From positions 1,915 through 8,502 of the forward strand of contig JAUNUZ010000082.1 in NCBI GenBank assembly GCA_030537915.1: DNA of 6,588 nucleotides, read 5' to 3'. Below are positions 1-6,206 of the stretch, piece after piece. This DNA comes from Micrococcales bacterium. GTDB taxonomy: Bacteria > Actinomycetota > Actinomycetes > Actinomycetales > Dermatophilaceae. The translations under genes and the position numbers were made by a program. A model generated the notes under the pieces. The model searched no databases. It was not told the DNA's origin and saw only the letters and a program-made list of their open reading frames with translations. Position 1 is the first letter of the stretch, and each line of letters opens with the position of its first letter.

Positions 1-1087
1 CGTTGCCATCAGGCACGGGCCCGCGGGCGCCGCGCTGCGCGGACCGCGATGCGTGGTCCGCGGCGGACTTGCCATCGCAGGCTGACGGATCGAGACCCTG
101 CGCGTCCTCGTCGGGCCGACGACGGGCCGAGCGCAGCAGCCGACCAGCACGGCCGCCGCGGGCCTGGTAGACCTGAGCCGCCTGCTCGAAGGGCTCGTCG
201 CCGTCGAGCGGCTCGCCGTTGGGCCCCACCCGCCCCGATCGGCGGTTCGGGCGGGCAGCGCGCGACGCGGCATCGAGCTCGGGCGCAGGCCGGTCGGCGC
301 GGGGCTGGGCCGGCCCGAAGAGGTGTTCGCCTGCCTGCGCCAGCCGCTGCGGGATCCGATTCACCGGCGTCGCGGTGACAACGAGGAGGCCGAAGAAGCC
401 GAGGAGCAGCAGCAGCGGCACCGCGCCCCAGACGCGCAGGCCCGCCACGAGCGGGGCTGCCGCGAGGTAGCCGATCATTCCACCGGCCGCACGCAGGGCG
501 GACAGCCCCGCGTCCATGTGCGGCACCCCGCCGGCGATGTGCAAGATGCCGCAGGCCGACAGACCGAGGGCGATGGTGCCGACGGTGAGGCGATTCGTTC
601 CGCGATCGTCATCCGGTCTGCGCATGAGACGCACAGCGAACGCGAGCAGGACCAGCGGGAGAACGAGGGCAGCGCGACCGAATGTGCCGGCTACCACCGT
701 GTGGATGAGCGAACCGAGCGTCCCGGGCAGCCCCCACCACTCGCGTGCGGCAACCACCAGCCCAAGGGCGATGAGTAGCAAGCCGAGGCCGTCCCGGCGG
801 TGTTCGGGTTCGAGTTGCTCGGCACTGCGACCTACCCGCCGAACCGCGCCTCCTGCCACACTCGCCACCCCCATCCAGGTGCCCCGAACTGCCCGTAAAC
901 CCAACGATGGCCCGCCGCCACCCTTGGGACGACCTGCTGCCGATGAGCCTCGCGTGCTCGGCCGGCCGGCACGTGGCCGCGACGAACCGGGCGCGCCGGA
1001 GGCCCCCGACGAGCGCGTCGAGCGCGTCGCGCGGGCAGCAGACGAGCGTCCGCTCGCGCGCGAGGAATCAGAGCCACGTGTCGCCAC
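1..1087 (-). CDS. ftsK: DNA translocase FtsK, N-terminal membrane and linker part (runs off left edge)
   Basis: FtsK anchors at the division septum and pumps chromosomal DNA so that sister termini are cleared before closure. About 362 residues are visible. Residues 1-98 are basic and rich in Ser, Arg, Thr and Gly, as in many actinobacterial FtsK proteins. Hydrophobic stretches follow at about 100-114, 126-153, 167-184, 203-220 and 222-238; family members have four or so membrane segments, so one of these may be re-entrant or two may be one helix. Residues 241-362 are a polar Pro/Arg/Asp-rich linker. The Walker A/B motor and the gamma DNA-reading domain would lie left of the window, so the name rests on the N-terminal architecture plus position after dapA-rnj. 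The start is GTG at 1087, the first start codon after an in-frame TAG at 1099-1097; no convincing ribosome site precedes it, but a -10 element does. The frame is open to base 1. A non-motor membrane protein is a remote alternative. Confidence 0.85.
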   Translation of the reverse strand, partial: MATRGSDSSRASGRSSAARATRSTRSSGASGAPGSSRPRAGRPSTRGSSAAGRPKGGGGPSLGLRAVRGTWMGVASVAGGAVRRVGRSAEQLEPEHRRDGLGLLLIALGLVVAAREWWGLPGTLGSLIHTVVAGTFGRAALVLPLVLLAFAVRLMRRPDDDRGTNRLTVGTIALGLSACGILHIAGGVPHMDAGLSALRAAGGMIGYLAAAPLVAGLRVWGAVPLLLLLGFFGLLVVTATPVNRIPQRLAQAGEHLFGPAQPRADRPAPELDAASRAARPNRRSGRVGPNGEPLDGDEPFEQAAQVYQARGGRAGRLLRSARRRPDEDAQGLDPSACDGKSAADHASRSAQRGARGPVPDGN

Positions 1088-1093
1088 ACTCGC

Positions 1094-1099
1094 AGACTA
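1094..1099 (-). promoter_or_regulatory. -10 element TAGTCT for ftsK, leaderless spacing
   Basis: TAGTCT matches the actinobacterial TANNNT -10 pattern and ends 6 bases before the GTG start of ftsK, so transcription would begin at or very near the start codon. The hexamer also holds the in-frame TAG that limits the ftsK reading frame. At 17-base spacing upstream is CTGGAC (1122-1117), only a loose -35 match. It lies in the 121-base gap after rnj, where I see no clear hairpin terminator, so read-through from rnj may add to expression. Confidence 0.55.
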
Positions 1100-1208
1100 G
1101 GCGAGCCCGAACGGACGTCCAGGCACCTCGTGCGGCGCGCCGCGGAATCGCTCGATCGGCGCGACGCGCTGGCCCCCGGCGAGCCCTGGGCGGACTGCCG
1201 AGTGGGGC

Positions 1209-2894
1209 TTATGCCTCGATCACGACCGGGATGATCATCGGGCGACGACGCAACTTGCTGCCGACGAAGCTGCCGACGGTGCGCCGGACGATCTGCTGCA
1301 ACTGGTACGTGTCCGCGACGCCCTTGGCGGTGGCAGCCTCGATGGCCTCTCGTACACGCGGGATGACGGCCTCCAATTGCGTCGCGTCATCGGCGAACCC
1401 GCGCGTCAACAATTCCGGGCCGCTGAGGATCTTGCCTGTCGAGGAGTCCACGACGATGACGAGCGTGACGAAGCCCTCGTCCCGCAGGATGCGGCGATCC
1501 TTGAGCAAGGCCTCGTCCGTCGCACCCACCGAGGACCCGTCTACGTAGACGTAACCGCATTCGACCGCACCTGCGATACGGGCGATGCCGTCTACTAAGT
1601 CGACGACCACGCCGTCCTCGGCGAGGACGACGCGATCGCGCGGCACGCCGGTCTGCTCGGCGAGCGCGCCATTGGCGACCAGGTGGCGCCATTCGCCGTG
1701 CACCGGCATGACATTCGTCGGGCGCACGATGTTGTAGCAATACAGCAATTCGCCGGCGCTCGCGTGACCTGAAACGTGCACCTTCGCATTGCCCTTGTGC
1801 ACGACGTCAGCTCCCAGACGCATGAGGCCGTTGATGACGCGATAGACCGCATTCTCGTTGCCCGGGATGAGGGAGCTGGCGAGAACGACCGTGTCACCCT
1901 CGCCGACCTCGATCTTGTGATCACGATTGGCCATTCGGCTCAGGGCGGCCATCGGCTCCCCCTGCGAGCCAGTGCAGATGAGCACCTGCTTGACCTCGGG
2001 ATAATCACCGAGCTTCTTAATGTCGACCATGACACCCGGCGGCACCCTGAGATAGCCCAGATCCTCGGCGATCCCCATGTTGCGCACCATCGAGCGCCCG
2101 ACGACCGCCACCTTGCGCCCGTATTGGGCGGCAGCATCCAAGACCTGCTGGACGCGGTGCACATGCGAAGAGAAACAGGCGACGATGATCCGGCGCTGCG
2201 CCTTGGCGAAGACCCGCTCGATCGCCGGGTAGATATCCTTCTCCGGGGTCGTGAAGCCGGGGACCTCTGCGTTGGTTGAATCGGTGAGGAAGAGGTCGAC
2301 GCCCTCCTCACCCAACCGCGCGAACGCGCGCAAGTCGGTCAGCCGCTTGTCCAGGGGCAACTGATCCATCTTGAAGTCGCCTGTGTGCAGCAGCACGCCG
2401 CCCTCGGTCCGCACTGCGACCGCGAGCGCGTCGGGGATCGAGTGATTGACCGCAATGAATTCGCAGTCGAAAACACCGAACCGCTCCCGCTGGCCCTCAC
2501 GGACAACGAGTGTGCGGGGCTTTATCCGGTGTTCCTTGAGCTTGGCCTCGACAAGCGCCAGAGTGAGCGTGGAACCGACGAGGGTGATGTCCGGCTTGAG
2601 CCGCAACAGGTAGGGAACGGCCCCGATGTGATCCTCGTGGCCGTGCGTCAAGATGATCGCCTCGACGTCATGTAGGGAATTCGCGATGTAGCTGAAGTCG
2701 GGCAGGATCAGGTCGACACCGGGGTGGTGATCCTCGGGGAAGAGCACACCGCAATCGATGATGAGCAACCTGCCGGCATGCTCGATCACCGTCCTATTGC
2801 GGCCGACCTCACCGAGCCCTCCGAGAGGGACGATGCGAACGGCGCCCGGCGCGAGCGGCGGCGGCGTGGTGAGCTCCGGATGCGGATGGCTCAT
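1209..2894 (-). CDS. rnj: Ribonuclease J (metallo-beta-lactamase/beta-CASP nuclease)
   Basis: RNase J is a cytoplasmic zinc-dependent enzyme with 5'-to-3' exonuclease and endonuclease activity, acting in mRNA decay and in rRNA and sRNA maturation. The protein has 561 residues, normal for the family. Visible motifs are LGGLGEVGRN at 24-33, the metal-binding HGHEDH at 84-89, a further histidine at 151 in NHSIPD, HTGD at 170-173, DSTN at 205-208, the beta-CASP FSSHVHR at 241-247, TGSQGEP at 308-314, IPGNE at 343-347, HVSGHAS at 373-379 and PVHGEWRH at 397-404, with a C-terminal domain after about 450. All expected catalytic positions are present, so it should be active. The ATG start overlaps the dapA stop as ATGA, which points to translational coupling in a dapA-rnj transcript. 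The N-terminus is short, like that of other actinobacterial homologues. It ends in TAA at 1211-1209. Confidence 0.96.
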   Translation of the reverse strand: MSHPHPELTTPPPLAPGAVRIVPLGGLGEVGRNRTVIEHAGRLLIIDCGVLFPEDHHPGVDLILPDFSYIANSLHDVEAIILTHGHEDHIGAVPYLLRLKPDITLVGSTLTLALVEAKLKEHRIKPRTLVVREGQRERFGVFDCEFIAVNHSIPDALAVAVRTEGGVLLHTGDFKMDQLPLDKRLTDLRAFARLGEEGVDLFLTDSTNAEVPGFTTPEKDIYPAIERVFAKAQRRIIVACFSSHVHRVQQVLDAAAQYGRKVAVVGRSMVRNMGIAEDLGYLRVPPGVMVDIKKLGDYPEVKQVLICTGSQGEPMAALSRMANRDHKIEVGEGDTVVLASSLIPGNENAVYRVINGLMRLGADVVHKGNAKVHVSGHASAGELLYCYNIVRPTNVMPVHGEWRHLVANGALAEQTGVPRDRVVLAEDGVVVDLVDGIARIAGAVECGYVYVDGSSVGATDEALLKDRRILRDEGFVTLVIVVDSSTGKILSGPELLTRGFADDATQLEAVIPRVREAIEAATAKGVADTYQLQQIVRRTVGSFVGSKLRRRPMIIPVVIEA

Positions 2895-3790
2895 CGGGCT
2901 ACCGTCCCCGACAGGCCCGCCTCGCGCAGACCAAGAGCGAGCGCCGCGCGCTGCTCGCCAGTCGCCTCGGTGAGTGGGAGTCGGACCGTCGCGTGGTCGA
3001 GTACGCCCAGTTCCACGAGGGCAGCTTTGGTCATGATGGCTCCTTGAGTGATGTTCATGATCGCGTCGACGGCCGGGACCAGGTCACGGTGGACGCGCTG
3101 CGCATCGGCGATCCGCCCCGACTCCCAGGCCTTCAGCATCCGCCGGTATTGCCGGGAGGCCACATGTGAGGTCACCCCGATGAACCCGGTCGCACCGATG
3201 GACAGGTAGAGAATATTGTCCGCATCGTTGCCCGAGTACCACAGCAGATCGGTCGCGGCCATCACCTTCGTCGCGCCCCAGAAGTCGGCCTTGGCGTCCT
3301 TCACCGCGACGATCCGGGGGTGCTCGCCAAGCCGCAGGAGCGTCTCGGTCTCGATCTGGACACCCGAGCGGGACGGGATGTCGTACAGGACGTTCGGCAA
3401 CTCCGTGGCGTCGGCGACGGCCCGGAAGTGGGCAAGCAGTCCTTCCTGGGGCGGCTTGTTGTAGTACGGCGTCACGACGAGCAAGGCGTCCGCGCCGGCG
3501 GCCTGGGCCTGGGCGGCCACCTCGATCGTGTGCCGCGTGTCGTTCGTGCCGACGCCGGCCATGACGCTCGCCCGGTCCCCCACGGCCTCGACGACGGTGC
3601 GGACGATCGCGTCCTTCTCCTGGTCGCTCGTGGTGGCCGCTTCCCCGGTCGTACCGTTGACGACGAGGCCGTCATTACCCTCGTCGACGAGGCGGGTGGC
3701 CAGACGGGCGGTCGCCTCGAGGTCTAGCGAACCGTCGGGCGTCATCGGCGTGACCATTGCGGTGAGCACGCGACCGAGGGGCGAAGTCAT
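2891..3790 (-). CDS. dapA: 4-hydroxy-tetrahydrodipicolinate synthase DapA
   Basis: DapA condenses pyruvate with L-aspartate semialdehyde, the first committed step to diaminopimelate and lysine, in the cytoplasm. The product has 299 residues, usual for the family. GTTGE lies at 46-50 with the catalytic Thr47, TPYYN at 107-111 with Tyr110, YDIPSRSG at 136-143 with Tyr136 and Arg141, and the Schiff-base lysine is Lys164 in VAVKDAK. Each is offset by 3 from the E. coli numbering (Thr44, Tyr107, Tyr133, Arg138, Lys161), so the active site is complete. The frame is open to an ATG at 3916, but homology begins at ATG 3790 and a -10 element ends 7 bases before it. A TTG at 3799 has GGGGG 5 bases upstream and remains a second choice adding three residues. 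The TGA overlaps the rnj ATG by 4 bases. Confidence 0.96.
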   Translation of the reverse strand: MTSPLGRVLTAMVTPMTPDGSLDLEATARLATRLVDEGNDGLVVNGTTGEAATTSDQEKDAIVRTVVEAVGDRASVMAGVGTNDTRHTIEVAAQAQAAGADALLVVTPYYNKPPQEGLLAHFRAVADATELPNVLYDIPSRSGVQIETETLLRLGEHPRIVAVKDAKADFWGATKVMAATDLLWYSGNDADNILYLSIGATGFIGVTSHVASRQYRRMLKAWESGRIADAQRVHRDLVPAVDAIMNITQGAIMTKAALVELGVLDHATVRLPLTEATGEQRAALALGLREAGLSGTVAR

Positions 3791-3797
3791 GGAGACC

Positions 3798-3803
3798 AAG
3801 CTA
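3798..3803 (-). promoter_or_regulatory. -10 element TAGCTT for dapA, leaderless spacing
   Basis: TAGCTT fits TANNNT, is preceded by GGGGGGA, and ends 7 bases before ATG 3790. This predicts a transcript starting on or next to the ATG and so favours 3790 as the dapA start. I see no good -35 hexamer at 16-19 bases upstream. The promoter would drive dapA and, through the overlap, rnj. Confidence 0.55.
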
Positions 3804-3935
3804 TCCCCCCGGCGTCCAGACAGCTCGGACTGACCGCAGCGCGGCCAGCCCCGCAAGGCGCCGTTCCCACCATCGCGCGTCGCCCGCGGACTCGGTGACC
3901 GCGCGGCGACGGGCACCCCAACCTGCGGACACGAC

Positions 3936-3979
3936 GAACGCGGCGCTACTCGCTCGGGGGTTCGAGTAGCGCCGCGTTC
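3936..3979 (-). terminator. Hairpin terminator after the PLD gene, no T-tract
   Basis: Bases 3936-3952 and 3963-3979 form a perfect 17-bp inverted repeat around a 10-base loop. The stem is mostly G:C. No run of T follows on the minus strand, as is common for actinobacterial terminators. It lies 117 bases past the PLD stop codon and about 130 bases before the dapA promoter. Only minus-strand genes flank it, so it probably ends the DUF952-PLD transcript and insulates dapA. A transcribed small RNA or protein-binding repeat cannot be excluded. Confidence 0.7.
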
Positions 3980-4096
3980 AATAGGGTCATCGCCCCAGCC
4001 CCGTGTCGCGTTACACCCTGCCCCAACGAATTACTCGATGTGAGGTGGATCACCGCTGCGACGGGAACCGACCCGGCGACGGCGCGCGGCGGCGCG

Positions 4097-5704
4097 TCAG
4101 AAGGTCCCACGCAGCCGCATCTGCAGCGGCCGCCCGTCGGGGTCGTCGGCGATGCGGTAGACGAGCTTGGCCGCCCCCTTGAGAAGGCCGCGATAGTCCG
4201 GGCTGACATACGGACGCAGCCGGCCCGGTGGACGCGGGCCCACCCGGCCGCCGTCATACCAGGCCTGCAGCGTCGCCGCACTGCGCGCAAACACCTCGAA
4301 GGCGCCGATCGGATCAATGAGGTCGGCGACATCGGCCGGGTCGTCGCCCGGGCGATCGAGGTGCTCGCGCGCCAGCTGCAGGCGTAGCTCTCGAGCGTAC
4401 CGGCGCGCCCCGTCACCGTGCGCGTCGACGACCCGTGGCTCCCGTTCGTCGCGCACGGAATCGACAACGGCGCAGGTCAGCTCGGAGTCATGGGTCCAGC
4501 TACGCCGATTGACATTGTCCGAGCCGATGGTCGCCCAGACATCGTCGACGACGCACACCTTGGCGTGCACGTAAACGGGCGTGCCGGCGCGGTTCTCCGG
4601 GCTGAAGACGGCGACCCGATCTCCACCGGCTGCGTAGACGTCCGCAAGCGCATCGGAGCGCGAGCCGAGGTTGGACGCCATCGAGACCCGCCCGTCCTCG
4701 TTCGCATACCGCGGCACCAGGACGATGAGCCGCAGGTCGGCGTTGGCGGCCAGCGCCTTGGCGAAACACGAGACGACCGCGCCGCTCCAGAAGTACTGAT
4801 CCTCGATGTAGATGAGGGACCGGGCATCCTTCACCGTCTTGTCGTAGGCGCGCGCGATACTGCGCTCGCCGTCCGGCGCGAACGGAAAGCGCGGCAGCTT
4901 CGCTGGATAGGTCCGCAGCACCTGCACCGCCGCGGTCCCGCGCGGCGCCGGGTCCGGCAACTGTTCCGGCAGTGGATCCGCGTGCTCGTCATCCCCGTGC
5001 AGGTAGGCGTCGGCAAGCCCGATCGGGTTGAGCTGCAGCGGAGTCGGATCATCCCAGCGCTCCCGAAAGGTCGCCTCGACGTCTCCCACCGCCGGCCCTT
5101 GCACCTGCAGCTGGGCATCGTGCCAGGGCGGGCGAGGCCCCCATTGTCGGCCCATCTTGACGGGCTGCGGGTCGCCGAGATGCTCATTGGTGTCGCCGCG
5201 GGTGTGGCACAGATCGATCCCCCCGACAAAGGCGACGTCGAGCTCGGGCCGCCCGGGATACCGCGCAACGACGCACTTCTGGTGGTGGCAGCCGAGCGGC
5301 AGCACCCGCATGTCGAGGAGTACCTCGCCGCCCGCATCCCGGACGTCGTCCGCGATCTTGCGGTTCTGCTCCTGTGAGTAGGCCAGCTTGTCCCAATGTG
5401 AGCGCCAGAAGAGCCCCTTGACGATGACGCCGCGCGCGGCCGCACCCGAGAGCAACTCGGCGATGCTGGGACCGCCTGGGCCGATCATCTCGTCCGGGTC
5501 GCCGCGCCAGTCGGTGAAGAGCAGCAGGTCGCCGGCACGTTGTGCCTGCACCGCCCGCCGTAGCTCGGTGAAGTAGTTCTCGCCGTCGATGAGCGCGCGC
5601 ACCTCGTTGCCCTCGGTGTAGGAGATCCCACCGTGGCGCGAATCCAGGACCGTCGCGGGATTGCCGCGCTCCGCAGCGCGCAGGAACCAGTCTTCGAGGG
5701 CCAT
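4097..5704 (-). CDS. Phospholipase D-family protein with two HKD-type motifs
   Basis: PLD-family enzymes hydrolyse or transfer phosphodiester bonds, usually of phospholipids, through a covalent phosphohistidine; the substrate here is unknown. The protein has 535 residues from ATG 5704. The first half carries HHQK at 140-143 and VGGIDLC about 20 residues later; the second carries the full HxKxxxxD motif (His380, Lys382, Asp387) followed by GSDN at 394-397 and a Ser-Glu-Leu at 407-409, all classic PLD features. IEDQYFW at 300-306 is also family-typical. The first motif lacks Asp at the standard eighth position, which is Arg148; the short insert before VGGID contains another Asp at 156. I see no signal peptide or membrane segment, so a cytoplasmic location is likely. 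ATG 5704 was chosen over TTG 5716, which is directly joined to AGGGG and leaves no spacing; AGGGG lies 12 bases from the ATG, rather far. It follows DUF952 by 87 bases with no promoter seen, so the two are probably co-transcribed. Cardiolipin synthase is an alternative but membrane helices are missing. Confidence 0.88.
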   Translation of the reverse strand: MALEDWFLRAAERGNPATVLDSRHGGISYTEGNEVRALIDGENYFTELRRAVQAQRAGDLLLFTDWRGDPDEMIGPGGPSIAELLSGAAARGVIVKGLFWRSHWDKLAYSQEQNRKIADDVRDAGGEVLLDMRVLPLGCHHQKCVVARYPGRPELDVAFVGGIDLCHTRGDTNEHLGDPQPVKMGRQWGPRPPWHDAQLQVQGPAVGDVEATFRERWDDPTPLQLNPIGLADAYLHGDDEHADPLPEQLPDPAPRGTAAVQVLRTYPAKLPRFPFAPDGERSIARAYDKTVKDARSLIYIEDQYFWSGAVVSCFAKALAANADLRLIVLVPRYANEDGRVSMASNLGSRSDALADVYAAGGDRVAVFSPENRAGTPVYVHAKVCVVDDVWATIGSDNVNRRSWTHDSELTCAVVDSVRDEREPRVVDAHGDGARRYARELRLQLAREHLDRPGDDPADVADLIDPIGAFEVFARSAATLQAWYDGGRVGPRPPGRLRPYVSPDYRGLLKGAAKLVYRIADDPDGRPLQMRLRGTF

Positions 5705-5791
5705 GTAGCCATTCAACCCCTGGCTGACGCATCTGGGTGGGCAAAGGCGGTGCCTGCGGCCATCGGGACACCGGCTGGGCCTACGGCCACC

Positions 5792-6169
5792 TCACAGATC
5801 GGGCCAGTCCTGCTCGGATCGGCCCAGCTCGATGTGCGAACCGTCCCTGCGCACGGGCAACTCCGCGAGGATCGATGACCAGGGAAGCGGGCCGTACACG
5901 TGCGGAAAGAGCTCTCCGGCCGCGTCCGAGGCGGGTTCCCAGCGAACCGGCGATCCCGCCGATTCGCAGGCCTGCAGGTCTACGACGAGGGCGATGAGGC
6001 CGGGCACATCGGGGTAGAAACGCGACACGACGCCGGGCAACTGTGCCCGCGTGCATAGGTGGATGAAACCGACGTCGTCCAGGGTCGCACCCCGACTCGA
6101 GACCCGGTACTCCCCCGCGGCGTGCGCCTGCGCGAGCTCGGTTGGGGTCGTAAGGTGCAGGGCCGGCAT
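5792..6169 (-). CDS. DUF952 family protein
   Basis: This 125-residue protein belongs to DUF952, a family of small soluble proteins of unknown biochemical role. Recognition rests on AAGEYRVSS near 17-25, the conserved GFIHLCT at 34-40, RFYPDVPGL at 50-58 with a following hydrophobic strand (ALVVDL), VRWEP at 75-79 and FPHVYGPLP at 88-96. The two conserved histidines, 37 and 90, are present, so no key residue seems lost. The start is ATG 6169, where homology begins and where a -10 element ends 7 bases upstream; the frame is open further, with an ATG at 6208 that would overlap the thyA start codon and add 13 residues without family similarity. It is divergent from thyA and the likely first gene of a two-gene unit with the PLD-family gene. 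Function cannot be inferred from this window. Confidence 0.88.
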   Translation of the reverse strand: MPALHLTTPTELAQAHAAGEYRVSSRGATLDDVGFIHLCTRAQLPGVVSRFYPDVPGLIALVVDLQACESAGSPVRWEPASDAAGELFPHVYGPLPWSSILAELPVRRDGSHIELGRSEQDWPDL

Positions 6170-6176
6170 GGCGCTC

Positions 6177-6182
6177 AGCGTA
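6177..6182 (-). promoter_or_regulatory. -10 element TACGCT for DUF952, leaderless spacing
   Basis: TACGCT fits TANNNT and ends 7 bases before ATG 6169, predicting a leaderless mRNA. ATGACA at 6208-6203 resembles TTGACA (five of six) but the spacer of 20 bases is longer than usual. It would overlap the thyA start codon. Confidence 0.5.
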
Positions 6183-6193
6183 GGGGTCCCGCC

Positions 6194-6199
6194 TACGCT
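6194..6199 (+). promoter_or_regulatory. -10 element TACGCT for thyA, leaderless spacing
   Basis: TACGCT lies on the plus strand and ends 7 bases before ATG 6207, the same spacing as its mirror copy for DUF952. No purine-rich ribosome site fits between it and the ATG, which supports a leaderless transcript. No clear -35 is visible. Confidence 0.5.
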
Positions 6200-6206
6200 G
6201 TCTGTC

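Larger units (their letters stand above)
3791..4096. other. Non-coding gap between the PLD gene and dapA
   Basis: The gap is 306 bases. From the right it holds about 117 bases after the PLD stop with nothing I recognise, then the perfect hairpin at 3936-3979, then GC-rich sequence without a motif, and finally the dapA -10 element at 3798-3803. Short open frames crossing it on both strands lack homology that I can recognise and are typical chance frames in GC-rich DNA. In M. tuberculosis the gene directly upstream of dapA is thyX; I see no trace of thyX here. Confidence 0.6.
6176..6200. repeat. 9-bp perfect inverted repeat forming a symmetric divergent promoter
   Basis: The arms are 6176-6184 and 6192-6200 with a 7-base spacer; each arm reads CCTACGCTG outward. 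Each contains TACGCT, a TANNNT hexamer pointing away from the centre. The start codons of DUF952 (6169) and thyA (6207) are each 19 bases from centre base 6188. The repeat could simply reflect two equal promoters or could also be an operator that would shut both. Confidence 0.7.

Noticed and set aside
1011..1032. Short tandem repeat of GAGCGCGTC in the ftsK 5' region
   Set aside because: Only about two copies, explained by the Thr-Arg-Ser repeats of the basic N-terminus; not a CRISPR or functional repeat.
49..1100. Several plus-strand open frames over the left end, up to 213 residues
   Set aside because: They are Arg/Pro/Ala-rich with no domain pattern, while the minus strand reads through as the FtsK membrane region.
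1132..1143. 12-base palindrome GCGGCGCGCCGC between rnj and ftsK, considered as a terminator
   Set aside because: It has no loop and no T-run; such GC palindromes arise easily in this composition.
3791..3916. N-terminal extension of DapA to an ATG at 3916
   Set aside because: The extra 42 residues are unlike DapA and would cross the -10 element next to ATG 3790.
4418..5377. A 319-residue open frame on the plus strand
   Set aside because: It lies entirely antisense to the PLD-family gene, shows no recognisable motif, and long antisense frames are expected in GC-rich coding DNA.
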